Positions 33,996 to 45,189 of a stretch of DNA of 64,000 nt are shown in pieces. Source of the stretch: Ichthyophis bannanicus. Its lineage: Eukaryota; Chordata; Amphibia; Gymnophiona; Ichthyophiidae. The notes under the pieces were generated by a model. It was given only the letters and a program-made list of their open reading frames with translations, was not told the DNA's origin and ran no database searches. The first letter of the stretch is position 1. Each line of letters begins with the position of its first letter. The stretch is taken from assembly GCA_033557465.1 (NCBI GenBank), contig CM066033.1, positions 1,307,797,519-1,307,861,518 of the forward strand, in the 5' to 3' direction. The translations under genes were made by a program, and so were the position numbers.

Positions 33996-34470
33996 GGAGA
34001 AATTTCACTTACCGTTAATTTCCTTTCCTGGAATACTGCTAGACCAGTCCAGACAAACGGGTTATGTACCCCTGCCAGCATATCTTGGAGACAGAGAATT
34101 CTACCAGAGCTCTGATAGGCTGGAGCCTGGTGATATAATCCTAACCCTAGGGGTCTCCCTCAGTTACGTCCACAAGCTAATGCAACATGAACTGTAACAT
34201 CACCCCAGAGGGTCTCAAGTGAACTATATACAAGGGAGCCGAAGAACTCCCTAGAGCTGAAAACAGTATCCACCTACGAACCCATGGACTGCCCATGGCG
34301 AGGCATACCGGCAAAGAGAAGAACCGCGGTCGGCGGCTGCACCGCACCAGCGGCACTCCAACAAACAGCAGGGCGGGTCCTGGACTGGTCTAGCAGTATT
34401 CCAGGAAAGGAAATTAATGGTAAGTGAAATTTCTCCTTCCAGTTCATACTGCTAGACCAGTCCAGACAAA
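33996..34470. repeat. DIRS A3 left terminal repeat (33996-34165) and ICR (34390-34470)
   Basis: The ICR reads tattccaggaaaggaaatta, atggtaagtgaaatttctcc, then ttccagttcatactgctaga, i.e. the reverse complement of the left edge followed by that of the right edge. A 17-base G run follows at about 34500-34516. Confidence 0.8.
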
Positions 34471-34559
34471 CGGGCAGTACCCAAGCTACCTGCTTTCAAG
34501 GGGGGGGGGGGGGGGCAAGGCCGCCGACAGCTCAGCAACTCCAAAACGGACCTCCTGAC

Positions 34560-35514
34560 GGGCATGAACGTCCAACCTATAATGACCGACAAAGGTGGAC
34601 ATTGACGACCAAGTCGCCGCCCGGCGAATATCGAGAGGAACTACATGAGACCTCCCGGCCTACAAAGTTGCTTGCGCTCGAGAGGAGTGAGCACGGAGTC
34701 CCGGTGGAGCTGGCTCTCCCAGAAGAAGGTACGCCGCGCCTCAATGGCCTCCGTAACCCATCTAGAAATGGTAGATTCGGAGGCTGCGGATCCCCGATGA
34801 GAACCCGTGAACAAGACAAAAGAGGAACAGCCATATGGAAGGGTCTCGCGACCCCCAGATACAGAAAAAGAACCTTCTTAAGGTCCACCGCCCGCAACGG
34901 AGACCGACCACTGTCACACTGCGCCTTTGGAAAAGACGGAAAGAAAAGAGGCTGGTTAACAGCGAACGGCGTCAGCACTTTGGGCAAAAAAGGAAGGGAC
35001 AGTTCGCAGAAAAACGCCTTCGGAGGAAAACGAGATAGGGATCTCGACACGAGAGAGCCTGGAGCTCAGAAATACGGTGTGCCGAAATTATGGCCACCAA
35101 GAAGACTGCCTTCAGAGTCAAATCTAGAAGAGAACAGGCCCTCAGAGGCTCAAAGGGAGGAGCAACGAGGGCACAGAGGACAAGCACGAGAGCCCACGCC
35201 GGTACAGGCGAACGCAGAGGAGGCCGGAAGGCCCGAACTCCGCGGAGGAACCGAGACACGTCCGAATGCGAAGCTATCGATCGCCCCGCTATAGGACCCC
35301 GAAAACAAGTTAAAGCGACCACTTGTACTCGCAAGGAATCGAGCGCTAATCCCTTATCCACTCCGGCCTGTAAAAAGGACCGGATGTCCGGAACACCGCA
35401 ACGCCAGGGTGAGAGGTTATTTCGCGAACACCAACCATCAAGAGAAGCCAAACCCGAGCGCAAGTCAGCGTCGTGGTAGACCGCCGCGCCGTGAGAAGCG
35501 TCACGACCACACAA
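34560..35514 (-). pseudogene. DIRS A3 tyrosine recombinase, frameshifted
   Basis: Residues at 35514-34972 include VDKGLALDSLRVQVVALTCF (YR N-terminal core-binding part), PFEPLRACSLLDLTLKAVFL and AHRISELQALSCRDPYLVF with catalytic Arg I. The frame shifts near 34990; the next part (35050-34577) holds AVDLKKVLFLYLGVARPF. At 34600-34560 another frame reads TWSSMSTFVGHYRLDVHA with the nucleophile Tyr. All boxes except a clear HxxR are readable, in three frames. Confidence 0.75.
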
Positions 35515-35519
35515 GGTGA

Positions 35520-36690
35520 ATAGCCATAGCGAGCAAACCGGCGGCGTTTAATAGCCAGGCCGTAAGCGAGTAAGGAGCCGGGTCTTCCATCTCCACCGGT
35601 CCCTGAATCAGAAGGCCGAGAAACGCCTCGAGGCGGAGCAGCGACGCCCCAGACAGACGGAAGAGATCCGCATACCATGGTCCGCGAGCCCAATTCGGAG
35701 CCAGCAGGAGCACAGGGCCGCGACGGTCTCGGAGCCGCTGGAGGACCATGCATATCACGGATCAGGGAGGGAAAACACACAGGAGAAGATGAGTCGGCCA
35801 CGGTTGAGAGAGAGCATCTATGCCGTGCGCTCCCTCGTCCCTCCAATGGCCGAAGTACAGCGAAGCCTTGGCAGTCTGCGCCGTAGCCATTAGATCCATG
35901 GTCGGTAGTCCCCACAGGTGAACAATGGACCGGAAAGCATCCGGCTGCAGAGCACAGCCCCCGGGCTCCAGAGAGTGCCGGCTGAGAAAATCGGCTTACA
36001 CATTGTTCACGCCTGCGATGTGCTGCGGCGATAGCCTGAAGATGTTCCTCCGCCCACGGGAGGAGCAAACGCCTCACCTGTGAGACATCCGGACATTGCA
36101 TGCCGCCTAGGCGGCTTAGGTAAGCAACCGTCGTGGCGTCGGACAGGATCCGAACCGCACACCGCCGCAGAAGAGGCTGAAACTGAAGAAGGGCGAAGCG
36201 CACTTTCCGCGTCTCAAGACGATTGATAGACCCTTGGGCTTCGCGAGGTGACCAACTCCCCTGCGCCGAGGCCAAGCCGCAAGGCGCTCCCCAACCGGAG
36301 AGGTCGGCGACTGGCGTCACCAAGATCCAGCGCAGAGACTCCAGAGGGACCCCCCGTAGAAGACTGTGTGCCTGAAGCCACCAGCGGAGGCTGCGGCGCA
36401 CTGGCAGAAGCAAAGGCAACCAGATTAGATAACTCTCCGATACCGGCAACCAACGTGATAGAAGCGCCGTCGGCAAGCAGCATATGTGCGCTCTTGCCCA
36501 CGGAACGAGGGCTATCGTTGCTGCCATGGACCCCAAGAGTTGAAGGTAGCCCCAAGGCCGAGGCGCTGCTTGATCCAAGCAGCGGCGGAGCTGAAGAGAG
36601 ATCTTCTGAAAACGTTCCTGAGGTAGAAACACTCGTCCCCGACGAGTGTCGCACCCAGCCCCTAGAAAATCCAGGACCGGAAGCATCCCA
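35520..36690 (-). pseudogene. DIRS A3 RT end, RNase H and methyltransferase-like tail
   Basis: The frame starting at 36686 reads LPVLDFLGAGCDTRRGRVFL, then ERFQKISLQLRRCL and WGYLQLLGSMAATIALVPWA, matching the C1 segment FIGAWLDTTSARAYLPQ to LLGHMASTVHVVPYA. RNase H follows with TPVADLSGWGAPC (an Asp at the first site), a degraded Glu block, and VRILSDATTVAYLSRLGGMQ (Asp site). The tail appears as GPVLLLAPNWARGPWYADLF at 35758-35501 in another frame. RT motifs A to C are missing. Confidence 0.75.
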
Positions 36691-36739
36691 AAATAGACAG
36701 AGGAATGGCCCAGTCCTCCTTCTAACGGTGGACCGGGAC

Positions 36740-37800
36740 GAATGGCATCTAAATGCTGGAGCCTTTAAATGAAGCAACATCCGCTGCCCATTGACGCAGG
36801 CTGAGCCATCTCCGAGCTACCGACACCGGTGCTAGGAAGCGAGCTGACAGCCGCAAGAGATCACAGAATGCCTCTGCCCGGAATGCAGCGATGGATTCGA
36901 AATAAACCAACTCGGGAACACCTGGAAGCTGCTGAATCCATTGAAGGGAGGCCCGAGCTGCTAGACCTCCGCACACCCCTGCAAGAAGGAAATAGCGGGC
37001 GAAGGAAAACCCGTCTTTAGCAGCCTCCCAACTCTTTAGGTCTTGCTGGTCGCGGAGCGCCTCTCCGCCCTCAACCGGAAGTGTGGAATGCCTGATGACC
37101 CTGGTCAGAACGCATCAACTGTCGGGTATGTCAGCCAACGGTCCAAGTGAAAGGGAGACCAAGGGTATAACTGACCAATACCGTGTGCCATACGAATGCC
37201 CTGGAAAATGGGATCCGGCTGCAACCGGATTTGGGAATCCGGAGGATCAGTCGTGTCGGCTAGGGGGAGCGACCCCATCACCTGTGTGATTAGAGCCGGC
37301 AACTCCTCTTTCCGAAAAAGGCTGAGAACCGTCAGCGAAGAAAACAGACGGAGAATATTCCCCATCTCCGTACTCCAACGAGTCCGGGCTGACCTCCGAA
37401 GATTTAAAGTCTTCTTGAATATCCATAGTACCCCGCAAGGCACATGCAATGCTCCAAGGAGGACGTACTGCTCTAAGGTCTGAGGACTTACGGGACCACT
37501 TGCGAGACCACGCCATATGCTTGCCTGCTACTGGGCAGGTGTAGGAGATATTCCAAAAGACTCCAAAAGTCACAGGCGTCATGCCAGATGGAAGAGTGTG
37601 AGGAAGGCACTGTCAGTCAAGGCTGCTGTGGCCTCCAGCGGCTGTGGAAGCGACATGGGAGCTGACTGAATCCTTTCCTGCAGGAAGATCCTGCAGCAGG
37701 GGCTCTGAGGAGGGAGGAGATAAGGTGCTGATGAACCCATCTAGCAGCGCAGTGGGAATGGGGAAAGAGTCTCCGGGATGCAGCGTGCAGGTGGAACACA
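36740..37800 (-). pseudogene. DIRS A3 gag remnant
   Basis: The segment 36976-36749 reads VPELVYFESIAAFRAEAFCD then SVARRWLSLRQWAADVASF, matching the C1 gag region AAFDSFEGASRASGIAIAAR then RIAWLQASDL. Further upstream (37582-37247) there is an acidic Ser-rich stretch, SSEVSPDSLEYGDGEYSP, like the acidic part of other DIRS gags. Frames are broken and the start is not located. Confidence 0.6.
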
Positions 37801-38694
37801 AGCAATCTATTAATTCCCCCTTCGGCTAGTTACATATCACATATAATACATCCAGAGAAACAAGCATTGTAGAGACTTAAACCACCTTTCCTCTTTTTTT
37901 TTAGCATTTAAAACAAAAATCAAGGTGGCTCAGGGAAAACGAAGACTCTTCAAAGAAAAGGATTCTGAAACTCCCCGTGCCTCTAGGGTTACCAACTTTT
38001 TCACCGAGAAAAACCCGACACCTGTGGCTCGCCATGCTCCACCCATTCTCCGCCCCTAGTCCCACCCCTGCCCCGCCCCCTGCCCCACCCACAAAAATTA
38101 CCGAGGATACGTGTAGGCTAACTTCCTTGGTCAGATAATAATTAAACTGGGAACCCCAAAATCCAAACATGAAATGTACAACACTAGAGAAATAAAACTA
38201 TAAAGTAATTTCCTCTTGCACTAAACAAAAACGCAAAGATGTTATCAATACACACTTCCCAGACCAAACATATTCCAGCTAATAAATTCAAAATAAAAAG
38301 TATTTTTCTACCTTCTGTTTGGGCGTTTTATTTTTCAGTTGCAATTGCTCCAGTCACTTTCTTCTGGTTTCTTCGTGTCTTCTGCGAGCTATCCATTTGT
38401 CCTTTCTTCTCTTTTAGATGTTTTCCATTCTCTCTCTATTTCTGCTTTAACATACTGATTGTTTCCCTTTTGCTCTTTCCCCCAATTCTTTCCTTATTCC
38501 TTTATCATCCATTTAAATTTCACCCTTCCATTCTCAAGCCCCTCACTCTCCCAATACCCAGCCCATCATAGACTTTTCTTCCACACAAAATATTTTTCCC
38601 CTCTCCACTCATTCCCCATCTATTCTAGTCCTCCCCCAAAATCAGTTCCCTTATAGTTCTAGACCCACCCAGCATCCACTCTCTTCTAATCCCA

Positions 38695-39770
38695 TTCTCC
38701 CATGCCCCACATCAGCCCATTTCCAGTCCTATTCCAGCTCTTCATCAGCCCATTTCCAGTGCTAGCCCTCACATCACAGACTATTTCCAGTCCTAGCCCC
38801 CCCCAATCACAGCCCATTTCCAGTCCTAGCCCCCCCCAATCACAGCCCATTTCCAGTCCAAGTCCCCCATCACAGCCTATTTCCAGTCCTAGGCCCCCCC
38901 CATCACATCCCATTTGCAGTCGGAGTCCCCCCCGCACCATCACAGCCCATTTGCAGTCCTACCCCCCCCCCCCCACCATCACAGTCCATTTGCAGTCCTA
39001 GCCCCCCTAATCACAGCCTATTTCCAGTCCAAGTTCCCCCTCCCTCCACCATAGCCCATTTCCAGTCCAAGTTCCCCCCCCCATAGCCCTTTTCCAGTCC
39101 AGGTCCCCCTCCCCATCACAGCCCATTTCCAGTCCATGTCCCCCCCCAATAGCCCTTTTGCAGTCCAGGTCCCCCTCCCCATCAAAACCCATTTCCAGTC
39201 CATGTCCCCCCCCACATAGCCCTTTTACAGTCCAGGTCCCCCTCCCCATCACAGCCCATTTCTTTCCAGTCCAATGCCCCCCCATAGCCCTTTTCCAGTC
39301 CAGGTCCCCCCCCCTTTCACAACCCATTTCCAGTCCAAGTCCCCCTAATCACAGCTTATTTCCAGTCCAAGTTCCCCCTCCCTCCGCCCTAGCCCAGTTC
39401 CAGTCCAAGTTCCCCCCCCATTGCCCTCTTCCAGTCCAAGTTCCCCCCCCCATAGCCCTTTTCTAGTCCAGGTCCCCCTCCCCATCACAACCCATTTCCA
39501 GTCCATGTCCCCCCCCCCCCAGCCCTTTTCCAGTCCAGGTCCCCCCCCCCATCAAAACCCATTTCCATTCCATGTCCCCCCCCCCCATAGCCCTTTTACA
39601 GTCCAGGTCCCCTCCCATCACAGCCCATTTCTTTCCAGTCCAAGTCCCCCCCCCCATAGCCCTTTTCCGGTCCTGGTCCCCCCCCCATCACAACCCATTT
39701 CCAGTCAAATTCCACCCTCCTAGCCCTTTTCCAGTCCATGTCCCCTCCCCCCATCACAGCCCAGGCAGTC
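38695..39770. repeat. C-rich minisatellite inside the hAT-like element
   Basis: About 35 units of roughly 28-32 bp vary around cagcccatttccagtccaag followed by a run of 4 to 11 C. Alternate units use cccttttccagtccaggt, giving a partial two-unit register of about 60 bp. The minus strand is therefore made of G runs about every 30 nt. Open frames across it (38702-39868, both strands) result from the repeat and are not genes. Confidence 0.85.
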
Positions 39771-39809
39771 CTTGGCCTCCACCCACATCCGCGGCTGTCG
39801 GAGGCTGTA

Positions 39810-40058
39810 GAGGGAGCCGGGGAAGCCCGCGCGAGGCCCCGGCTCCCTCTGAACAGCCGCCAGCGTGAAGAGCCTTTACCTACCCGCTGGCGGCTGTTCC
39901 TGTGAAGCCGCGAAGGCTGGGAAAGGTTAAAGGCCCTTTAACCTTTCCCAGCATTCGCGGCTTCACAGGAACAGCCGCCAGCGTGAAGGTAAAGGCTCTT
40001 CACGCTGGCGGCTGTTCAGAGGGAGCCGGGGCCTCGCGCGGGCTTCCCCGGCTCCCTC
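39810..40058. repeat. Long near-perfect palindrome, arms about 122 bp, 1-nt loop
   Basis: The axis is at 39934 (ggttaaagg-c-cctttaacc). The left arm from about 39812 (gagccggggaagcccgcgcg) matches the right arm to about 40056 as reverse complement with few differences. Each arm has internal GC-rich repeats (cgctggcggctgttc appears three times). The DNA could extrude as a cruciform, or form a long hairpin as RNA. Confidence 0.85.
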
Positions 40059-40234
40059 GGAAGCCCTCCGGGTTGGGAGAAAAGCCGGGTTTTTTGCTCT
40101 GGCCGCACCCGATCTTGCAGCCAGAGCAAAAAAAACGGCTTTTCAAGGGCCGGTTTTGCCTCTGCGCCGGCCTGGCCATGGAAAAACCGGCCAGGCCGGC
40201 TGAAAACCGGCCAGTTGGCAACCCTACGTGCCTC

Positions 40235-41880
40235 CACAGCATGTTTAAATGTGTGGAAACTGCTGTCTAGAGCTGTTCCCTCCAAAAAGAAACACTGAAG
40301 AGAAAACAAAATGGCCGCTGGCACAGAAAAACTGTCAGGTATTCTCTGAGCTGAGAAGGGAACTGTCAGTCATTCACTGTGCTGGTACAGAGAAACTTTC
40401 AAAGTCAGGGTAAGGCAATTACAGTGACTGAAAGTAGGGAAATTAGAGTTTGATCCCTCCGCAGCCACTCAGACCTCCATGGTAGGGGCTGAAAGGTGTT
40501 TCTGGGGAGGGATGTAGAAGCTCAAATCCAGCTGTACTGAAGATTACAGTGAGTATGCTTAATTAGGCCGAGCCAAAACAGTCAGGATCCAAAACACTGA
40601 CTTAAAATTCCAATCAAATGGTATATTGAATAAGACAGGTACAATATTCCAGTAAGACGTACAAAGTAACCCGGCTGCAGTTTGTGGATTAAGAATTTAA
40701 AGTAGGAACTCCAAAACTCAGAGGCAGCCGGTCCGGATGCAGTTGAAATCAACCCAGGGCAGCTGAGGCAAGTAAGAAAAAACAGGCTACTCACAGTTTT
40801 CTTTCAGAAAATGATACCTGAACTTCATGGGGATGTCCAAACCCTCGTGGCAAAGACTCTGCGCAGCGTAAAGCCAATGGAGAGCTCCACTGAAGCCAGG
40901 CTCAGGAGTTCCCAAGTTTATCTGGGGAATCAAGACGCTGGGGGAAGAGCACAGCTGATTCTTGAGGTCCCTGTGTCTCTTCTGACAGCCTATGCAGCGT
41001 AGACCTGAATAAGGCATAGTGAGAACTAAAAAAAATAATAACTCTGCCCCGCAGGAACAGGCATTTAACAATATTCCCCATAATAGGTAATGCCTCAGCC
41101 AGCCTTCTTTGTTGGGCACAGTGGGGGATGGAACCCATGAGCCCTGCACCATTGGTCAGTGTCTTAGCATTGTACTGTGGCTCTGAATTGCATCCTGTTC
41201 TCTATTCATGCCTTCTGTACTTTTTATTCATTATGTTAATACATAGGCAGAGAAAAAAGAACCCCTCCACAACTCACAGCTAGCAAGTGTTGTGGAAAAA
41301 AATTAAACAGCAATAGAGGTGCTAGAAAGCAAGTAGAGAAGGAATCTGGCTTCCCGCCAAAAACCGGGGCTCATGAGCTATTCAAAATGGCCGCCGGCAA
41401 AAATAAACCTCAAAAAGAGTGAATTAAAACCCCCAAAAGCTAAGGAATTAACTTAAAAAGTCAAAGGACAAGGTGGGAGGGTTGCAGGCATGAGAGAAAT
41501 GCCTAAAATCGCTGAAAAATCAAGAAAAATAAATCGAGTCACCACCAGACATCAGTGGGAGAAAGACAGGCTTTGTATTCACAGTACCGAGAGTGCAGAG
41601 AAGCCACGGACCGCTGCTCAGCCCACTGACAGCTGCCTCACCACTAAAATCAGCCCCAGGGACTGGATTTTAGGAGGCTTACCATCCAGCTAAATAGTCC
41701 TCTTGACTAGTGCTGGGAAGTCTTCACATCAGCGATCTCTACTGTGACAGGACACAGGAGCTCAGCTGGTAACCATCCTGGCAACTACAGGGTATAATCT
41801 CTCCAAAAGAAATCACAAAGAAATAAATCATTTTAAATGTTTTTGAAGGAGCAAAAAAACAAAGCATCCATATCTGCTGG
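40235..41880. other. DIRS A3 5' part, no clear coding
   Basis: This lies between the hAT element and the right DIRS terminus. A minus-strand frame at 41152-40787 contains LRCIGCQKRHRDLKNQLC, which might be a gag Cys/His start, but the similarity is too slight to call. The rest shows nothing recognisable. Confidence 0.35.
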
Positions 41881-42033
41881 AGACAGAGAAAAACTGAGGG
41901 AGACCCCTAGGGGTAGGATTATATCACCAGGCTCCAGCCTATCAGAGCTCTGGTAGAATTCTCTGTCTCCAAGATCTGCTGGCAGGGGTGCATAACCCAT
42001 TTGTCTGGACTGGTCTAGCAGTATGAACTGGAA
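41880..42033. repeat. DIRS A3 right terminal repeat
   Basis: Inverted copy of 34010-34165, reading tatcaccaggctccagccta then ctggactggtctagcagtat. A few substitutions (for example catttgtc against caaacggg in complement) separate the arms. Confidence 0.8.
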
Positions 42034-42284
42034 ATTTATACTAATAAACTGTACCTAATACGTATAATATACCTTGTTCACCTGAAGCTTAACTAATCTC
42101 AGGTCCTTAGTGTATGACTGAATTGGGTAAAGAGCTTCACCTGAGAGCACCTCCTGTCTTTTAAGATGTGTAAGTACCTATAAAGCTACGATTATCCCAG
42201 GGGAGGGAGGGAAATAACACTTATTAAAAGAGGGCTGCTACACAGTACCCTGTCTTGTGCTGCTGAGGTAAGCTAAATTCTGAT

Positions 42285-42665
42285 GTGATTTAAATTATAG
42301 CTCTTAGCTGATGCTAGGCTCTAACTTCTTATGAAATTTAAACTACAAGCTCTCTGCTGGGTTCTAAATTTAACCAGAAAGCTTTCTTCTGTGTTTAAAT
42401 TTAAGCTAAAAGTACTTTGCTGATGCCAAGCCCTGAGTGACTATTAAATTTAGACTACAAGCTCTCTGCTGGGTTCCAAATGTAACCAGAAAGCTCTCTT
42501 CTGTGTTTTAAATTTAAACTAAAAGTACTTTGCTGTTACTAGGCCCTGAGTGACTATTAAATTTAAACTACAAGCTCTCTGCTGGGTATGAAATATAACC
42601 AGAAAGTTCTCCTCTGTGTTTTATATTTAAACTTAAACTGCTGCTACTAGGCCCTGACTGATTTA
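42285..42665. repeat. Tandem repeat, period about 112-113 bp, about 3.4 copies
   Basis: The anchor ctacaagctctctgctgggt recurs at 42343, 42455 and 42568. Each unit also contains an aaccagaaag block and a tctgtgttt(t)aaattta block. Units differ by roughly 10%. There is no coding frame. Confidence 0.8.
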
Positions 42666-42669
42666 ACAA

Positions 42670-43481
42670 AAAATAGTGGGTTCACAGATTAATTAGCTTT
42701 AATACAAAGAATTCATTTTAGAAATTACCAGAAGTATATACTCACAGTTGCAGATCTCTCTTCAGAAGTAACAGTCCCTTTTTCTAGTCCTTCAAACATT
42801 TAAGCTCCTAAATTTAGGTGAATGTTGAGCGGAAAACTGAGACTTCTAAGTTATGCTCTCAAATTTAGGCCCTCCCATTCATTTGCCTACATTTATAAGC
42901 CTAATTTAAGGTGCCTAATGATGGAAATCAGCGCTAAGCTCCCAACTTTTTTCCCCACTCTACATCGGCCTGTTGCCTCCTAATTTTTAGGTTCCTAAAT
43001 TTAGGAATTCACTGAAATTTTGGGCATAGATTTAGGACTTCAACCTTAGTAAATTTTCAAAGAGGCAAATTTAGAAGCTTAACTCTCAAAAGTTAGGAGC
43101 ATAAACCTTTTCCAGTCAATATTCAGCAGCAGTGGGTCAGCTGTTTTGTTTTATTTTTTAAATGCTGGCTGCTTCAATTATCTAGGCAATGTGACCAGAG
43201 CCAGCACTATCCATATAGCAGAGTTATTCAGTGCTGCTATACTGATAAGCTACCTAGATAGCAATTACAAAAATGCAATGTGTGCGCTTTCAAGTCAGTG
43301 CTGACTCCTGGCAACCCAGCAGTTCCAGGGTTTTCTTGACAGTGTGACCAGAGGTAGACTGTTTTCCTTCTTTTATGATAGCATTTTTCTGTCCTAAGCT
43401 ACATGGCTATTTGTATAGTGCAGATGCCATCCCAGCATTATCCAGATAGTGCCGAAGTGGTCTGTCAGAATATTCAATGGC
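42670..43481. other. Non-coding interval with a palindromic CTAAATTTAG cluster
   Basis: Between 42790 and 43110 the motif (c)ctaaatttagg and variants occur at least six times (near 42806, 42860, 42905, 42990, 43010, 43030). I see no coding frame, and no clear terminal repeats enclosing the cluster. Confidence 0.45.
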
Positions 43482-43495
43482 ACAATCTGTATAGT

Positions 43496-44573
43496 AATAC
43501 AAAAAAACAAAAAACACTTCCTTTCACCACCCTTACTTAACAAAATTCAATTAAGATATAAACAATCTACTTCAAAGAAATTCTCTCTAGGGTAATTATC
43601 TGCAGGCCTCAGTAAATGCTCACACCATTCATTTGGCGAACGGTGTAACCATAGGATAGAGCTTCCAGTTTTTCATACATCACCGGCCTTCCCTTTTTAG
43701 TTCAAAATAATACAATATTCTCTAAAAAAGTACTTTTTTAGGATTCGGACAGAGTAATAAACATTTAAACTTGAGCTGCCATTTCGCTTCTCAGAGTGCC
43801 TCAAGTTTAAATGTTTATTACTCTGTCCCGGATAAAATGCTGGATCCCTGATGAAGCCCGGAAGGGTGAAACAAAAGCTTTTGTAGGATCTCCAGTGCAG
43901 TTCGATCTTTAATGTTGAAAATCCGGTGTATTGCTCTATACCCTTGGAAACCTGAAACTATGGTGCGGGGTTTTCTGAAGCGGCATTTGAAGCGGTGATA
44001 GCACCAAAGATAAGTAACGGATTACTATTGCCCTAGTTATGTGACCGATTGCGCATTATCAAAAGTATCTTTATTTCTTTTTCAGATATTTGAATCTCTA
44101 TTTTGGTGCAAGTCGCTGAATTTTGGGAAACCCATATCTTTATGGGTGTTGCGAATACCATGAGAATTATACTATATAAAATTTAAATTTAAAAAATAGA
44201 TTTTGGATAATTTAAAATTTTATTAAAATTCTATTAAGGTTTGTTGGAAGATTGAATAAATTTGATATGAAATTTTAATTGATATACCGAATCCTAAAAA
44301 AGTACTTTTTTAGAGAATATTGTATTATTTTGAACTAAAAAGGGAAGGCCGGTGATGTATGAAAAACTGGAAGTTCTATCCTATGGTGACACCGTTCGCC
44401 AAATGAATGGTGTGAGCATTTACTGAGGCCTGCAGATAATTACCCTAGAGAGAATTTCTTTGAAGTAGATTGTTTATATCTTAATTGAATTTTGTTAAGT
44501 AAGGGTGGTGAAAGGAAGTGGTTTTTGGTTTTTTGTATTAGTATTGTTCCTTTCGGCAGTGATTTTGAGCTGA
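43496..44573. mobile_element. Inverted-arm insertion with 14-bp target duplication; probable Penelope-like LTR copy
   Basis: A perfect 14-bp direct repeat acaatctgtatagt flanks the insertion (43482-43495 and 44574-44587). Arms of about 250 bp (43496-43748 and 44288-44542) are near-perfect inverted copies. Between them lies a hairpin (43750-43830, arms containing aataaacatttaaacttgag) and then ctgatga (43848-43854), a small GC stem, and gaaac (43867-43871), resembling a hammerhead ribozyme core of the kind known from Penelope-like element pLTRs. There is no protein frame. Assignment to Penelope rests on the core motif and inverted layout; a foldback transposon is the alternative. Confidence 0.55.
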
Positions 44574-44691
44574 ACAATCTGTATAGTGCCATTGGATCTC
44601 TCTTTCAGTGGCACTTATCCAGTTAGTAGATGCTTACTATGTAATGCTGATGCTTTTGAAAACTGACCCCATTGAATACTGGCCTCTATAA

Positions 44692-45170
44692 GATGACACT
44701 TTACTTACCAGATACTGTAATGTCCTTTCCTTGAGTCCTGCTAGACTAGTCCAGACAAGTGGATTGGTGGAGACAAAGAACCAATGAAAAGCCCAGATTT
44801 CAATGACATTACTCCCATGCTTCTATCCAGCTCAGTCACCAAAGGTCCCTTCAGTATTTGTCCCAAAGCATATGGAAGAGACAGAGCAAGCCTCACACAA
44901 CTTCACATTTCAGCAACAATGAGTAATCAACAGTAGCAAACTATGTACACGAAAGTAAAAACAGAAGGCTGTCAGCAGAAGATGAGCCTGCAGAGCCAAG
45001 TATAAAATCATGGTGGTCCTAAGGGTACCACAGCAGACAAAAAACCCAGAGCAATTCAGTTCCGAGGGTGGGCCCTGTACTGGCCTAGCAGGATTCAAGA
45101 AAAGGACATAACCTGCTAAGTAAAATGTCACCTTCTATATATTCCTGCTAGACCAGTCCAGACAAGTGTG
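44692..45170. repeat. DIRS A4 left terminal repeat and ICR
   Basis: The outer edge contains ctgctagactagtccagaca; the ICR repeats it inverted (actggcctagcaggattcaa) and then reads the other edge. The same layout occurs in A1 and A3. Confidence 0.7.
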
Positions 45171-45189
45171 ATGTACAAAAGGTACAACA

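Larger units (their letters stand above)
37984..40226. mobile_element. hAT-like non-autonomous DNA transposon inside DIRS A3
   Basis: The ends are inverted: tagggttaccaac at 37984-37996 and gttggcaaccct(a) at 40214-40226, with one mismatch. The element is flanked by a perfect 8-bp direct repeat, cgtgcctc (37976-37983 and 40227-40234). An 8-bp target duplication with such short TIRs is typical of the hAT superfamily. Its 2,243 bp contain no transposase; instead there is a C-rich minisatellite (38695-39770) and a long hairpin (39810-40058). It must have been mobilised by a transposase from elsewhere. Confidence 0.85.
33996..42033 (-). mobile_element. DIRS1-like retrotransposon A3, RT core deleted, carrying a hAT insertion
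   Basis: The left terminus begins ggagaaatttcacttaccgt and the right end is gcagtatgaactggaa (42033); inverted repeats of about 150-170 bp share ctgctagaccagtccagaca and tgataggctggagcctggtg. The ICR at 34390-34470 joins both edges. Minus-strand order: 5' region (41880-40235), hAT insertion, gag remnant (37800-36740), end of RT and RNase H (36690-35520), YR (35514-34560). The RT palm is absent: gag sequence meets post-palm sequence at about 36690-36770. The coding part is much more GC-rich than families C and E. Confidence 0.8.

Noticed and set aside
34500..34516. Run of G as a biological signal
   Set aside because: A homopolymer of this length is common slippage and may include sequencing error.
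34602..35294. 230-codon plus-strand frame rich in charged residues
   Set aside because: It is the antisense of the DIRS A3 recombinase, whose motifs (AHRISELQAL, HYRLDVHA) are on the minus strand.
36248..36772. 174-codon plus-strand and 188-codon minus-strand frames over the A3 pol
   Set aside because: The plus frame is antisense. The minus one is the overlapped YR-phase frame of a decayed DIRS, not a separate gene.
38700..39770. Regular short repeats that might suggest a CRISPR array or a proline-rich gene
   Set aside because: Units are contiguous and variable with C runs and no unique spacers; the long frames on both strands result from the repeat. The region lies inside a hAT-like element in a vertebrate-type genome.
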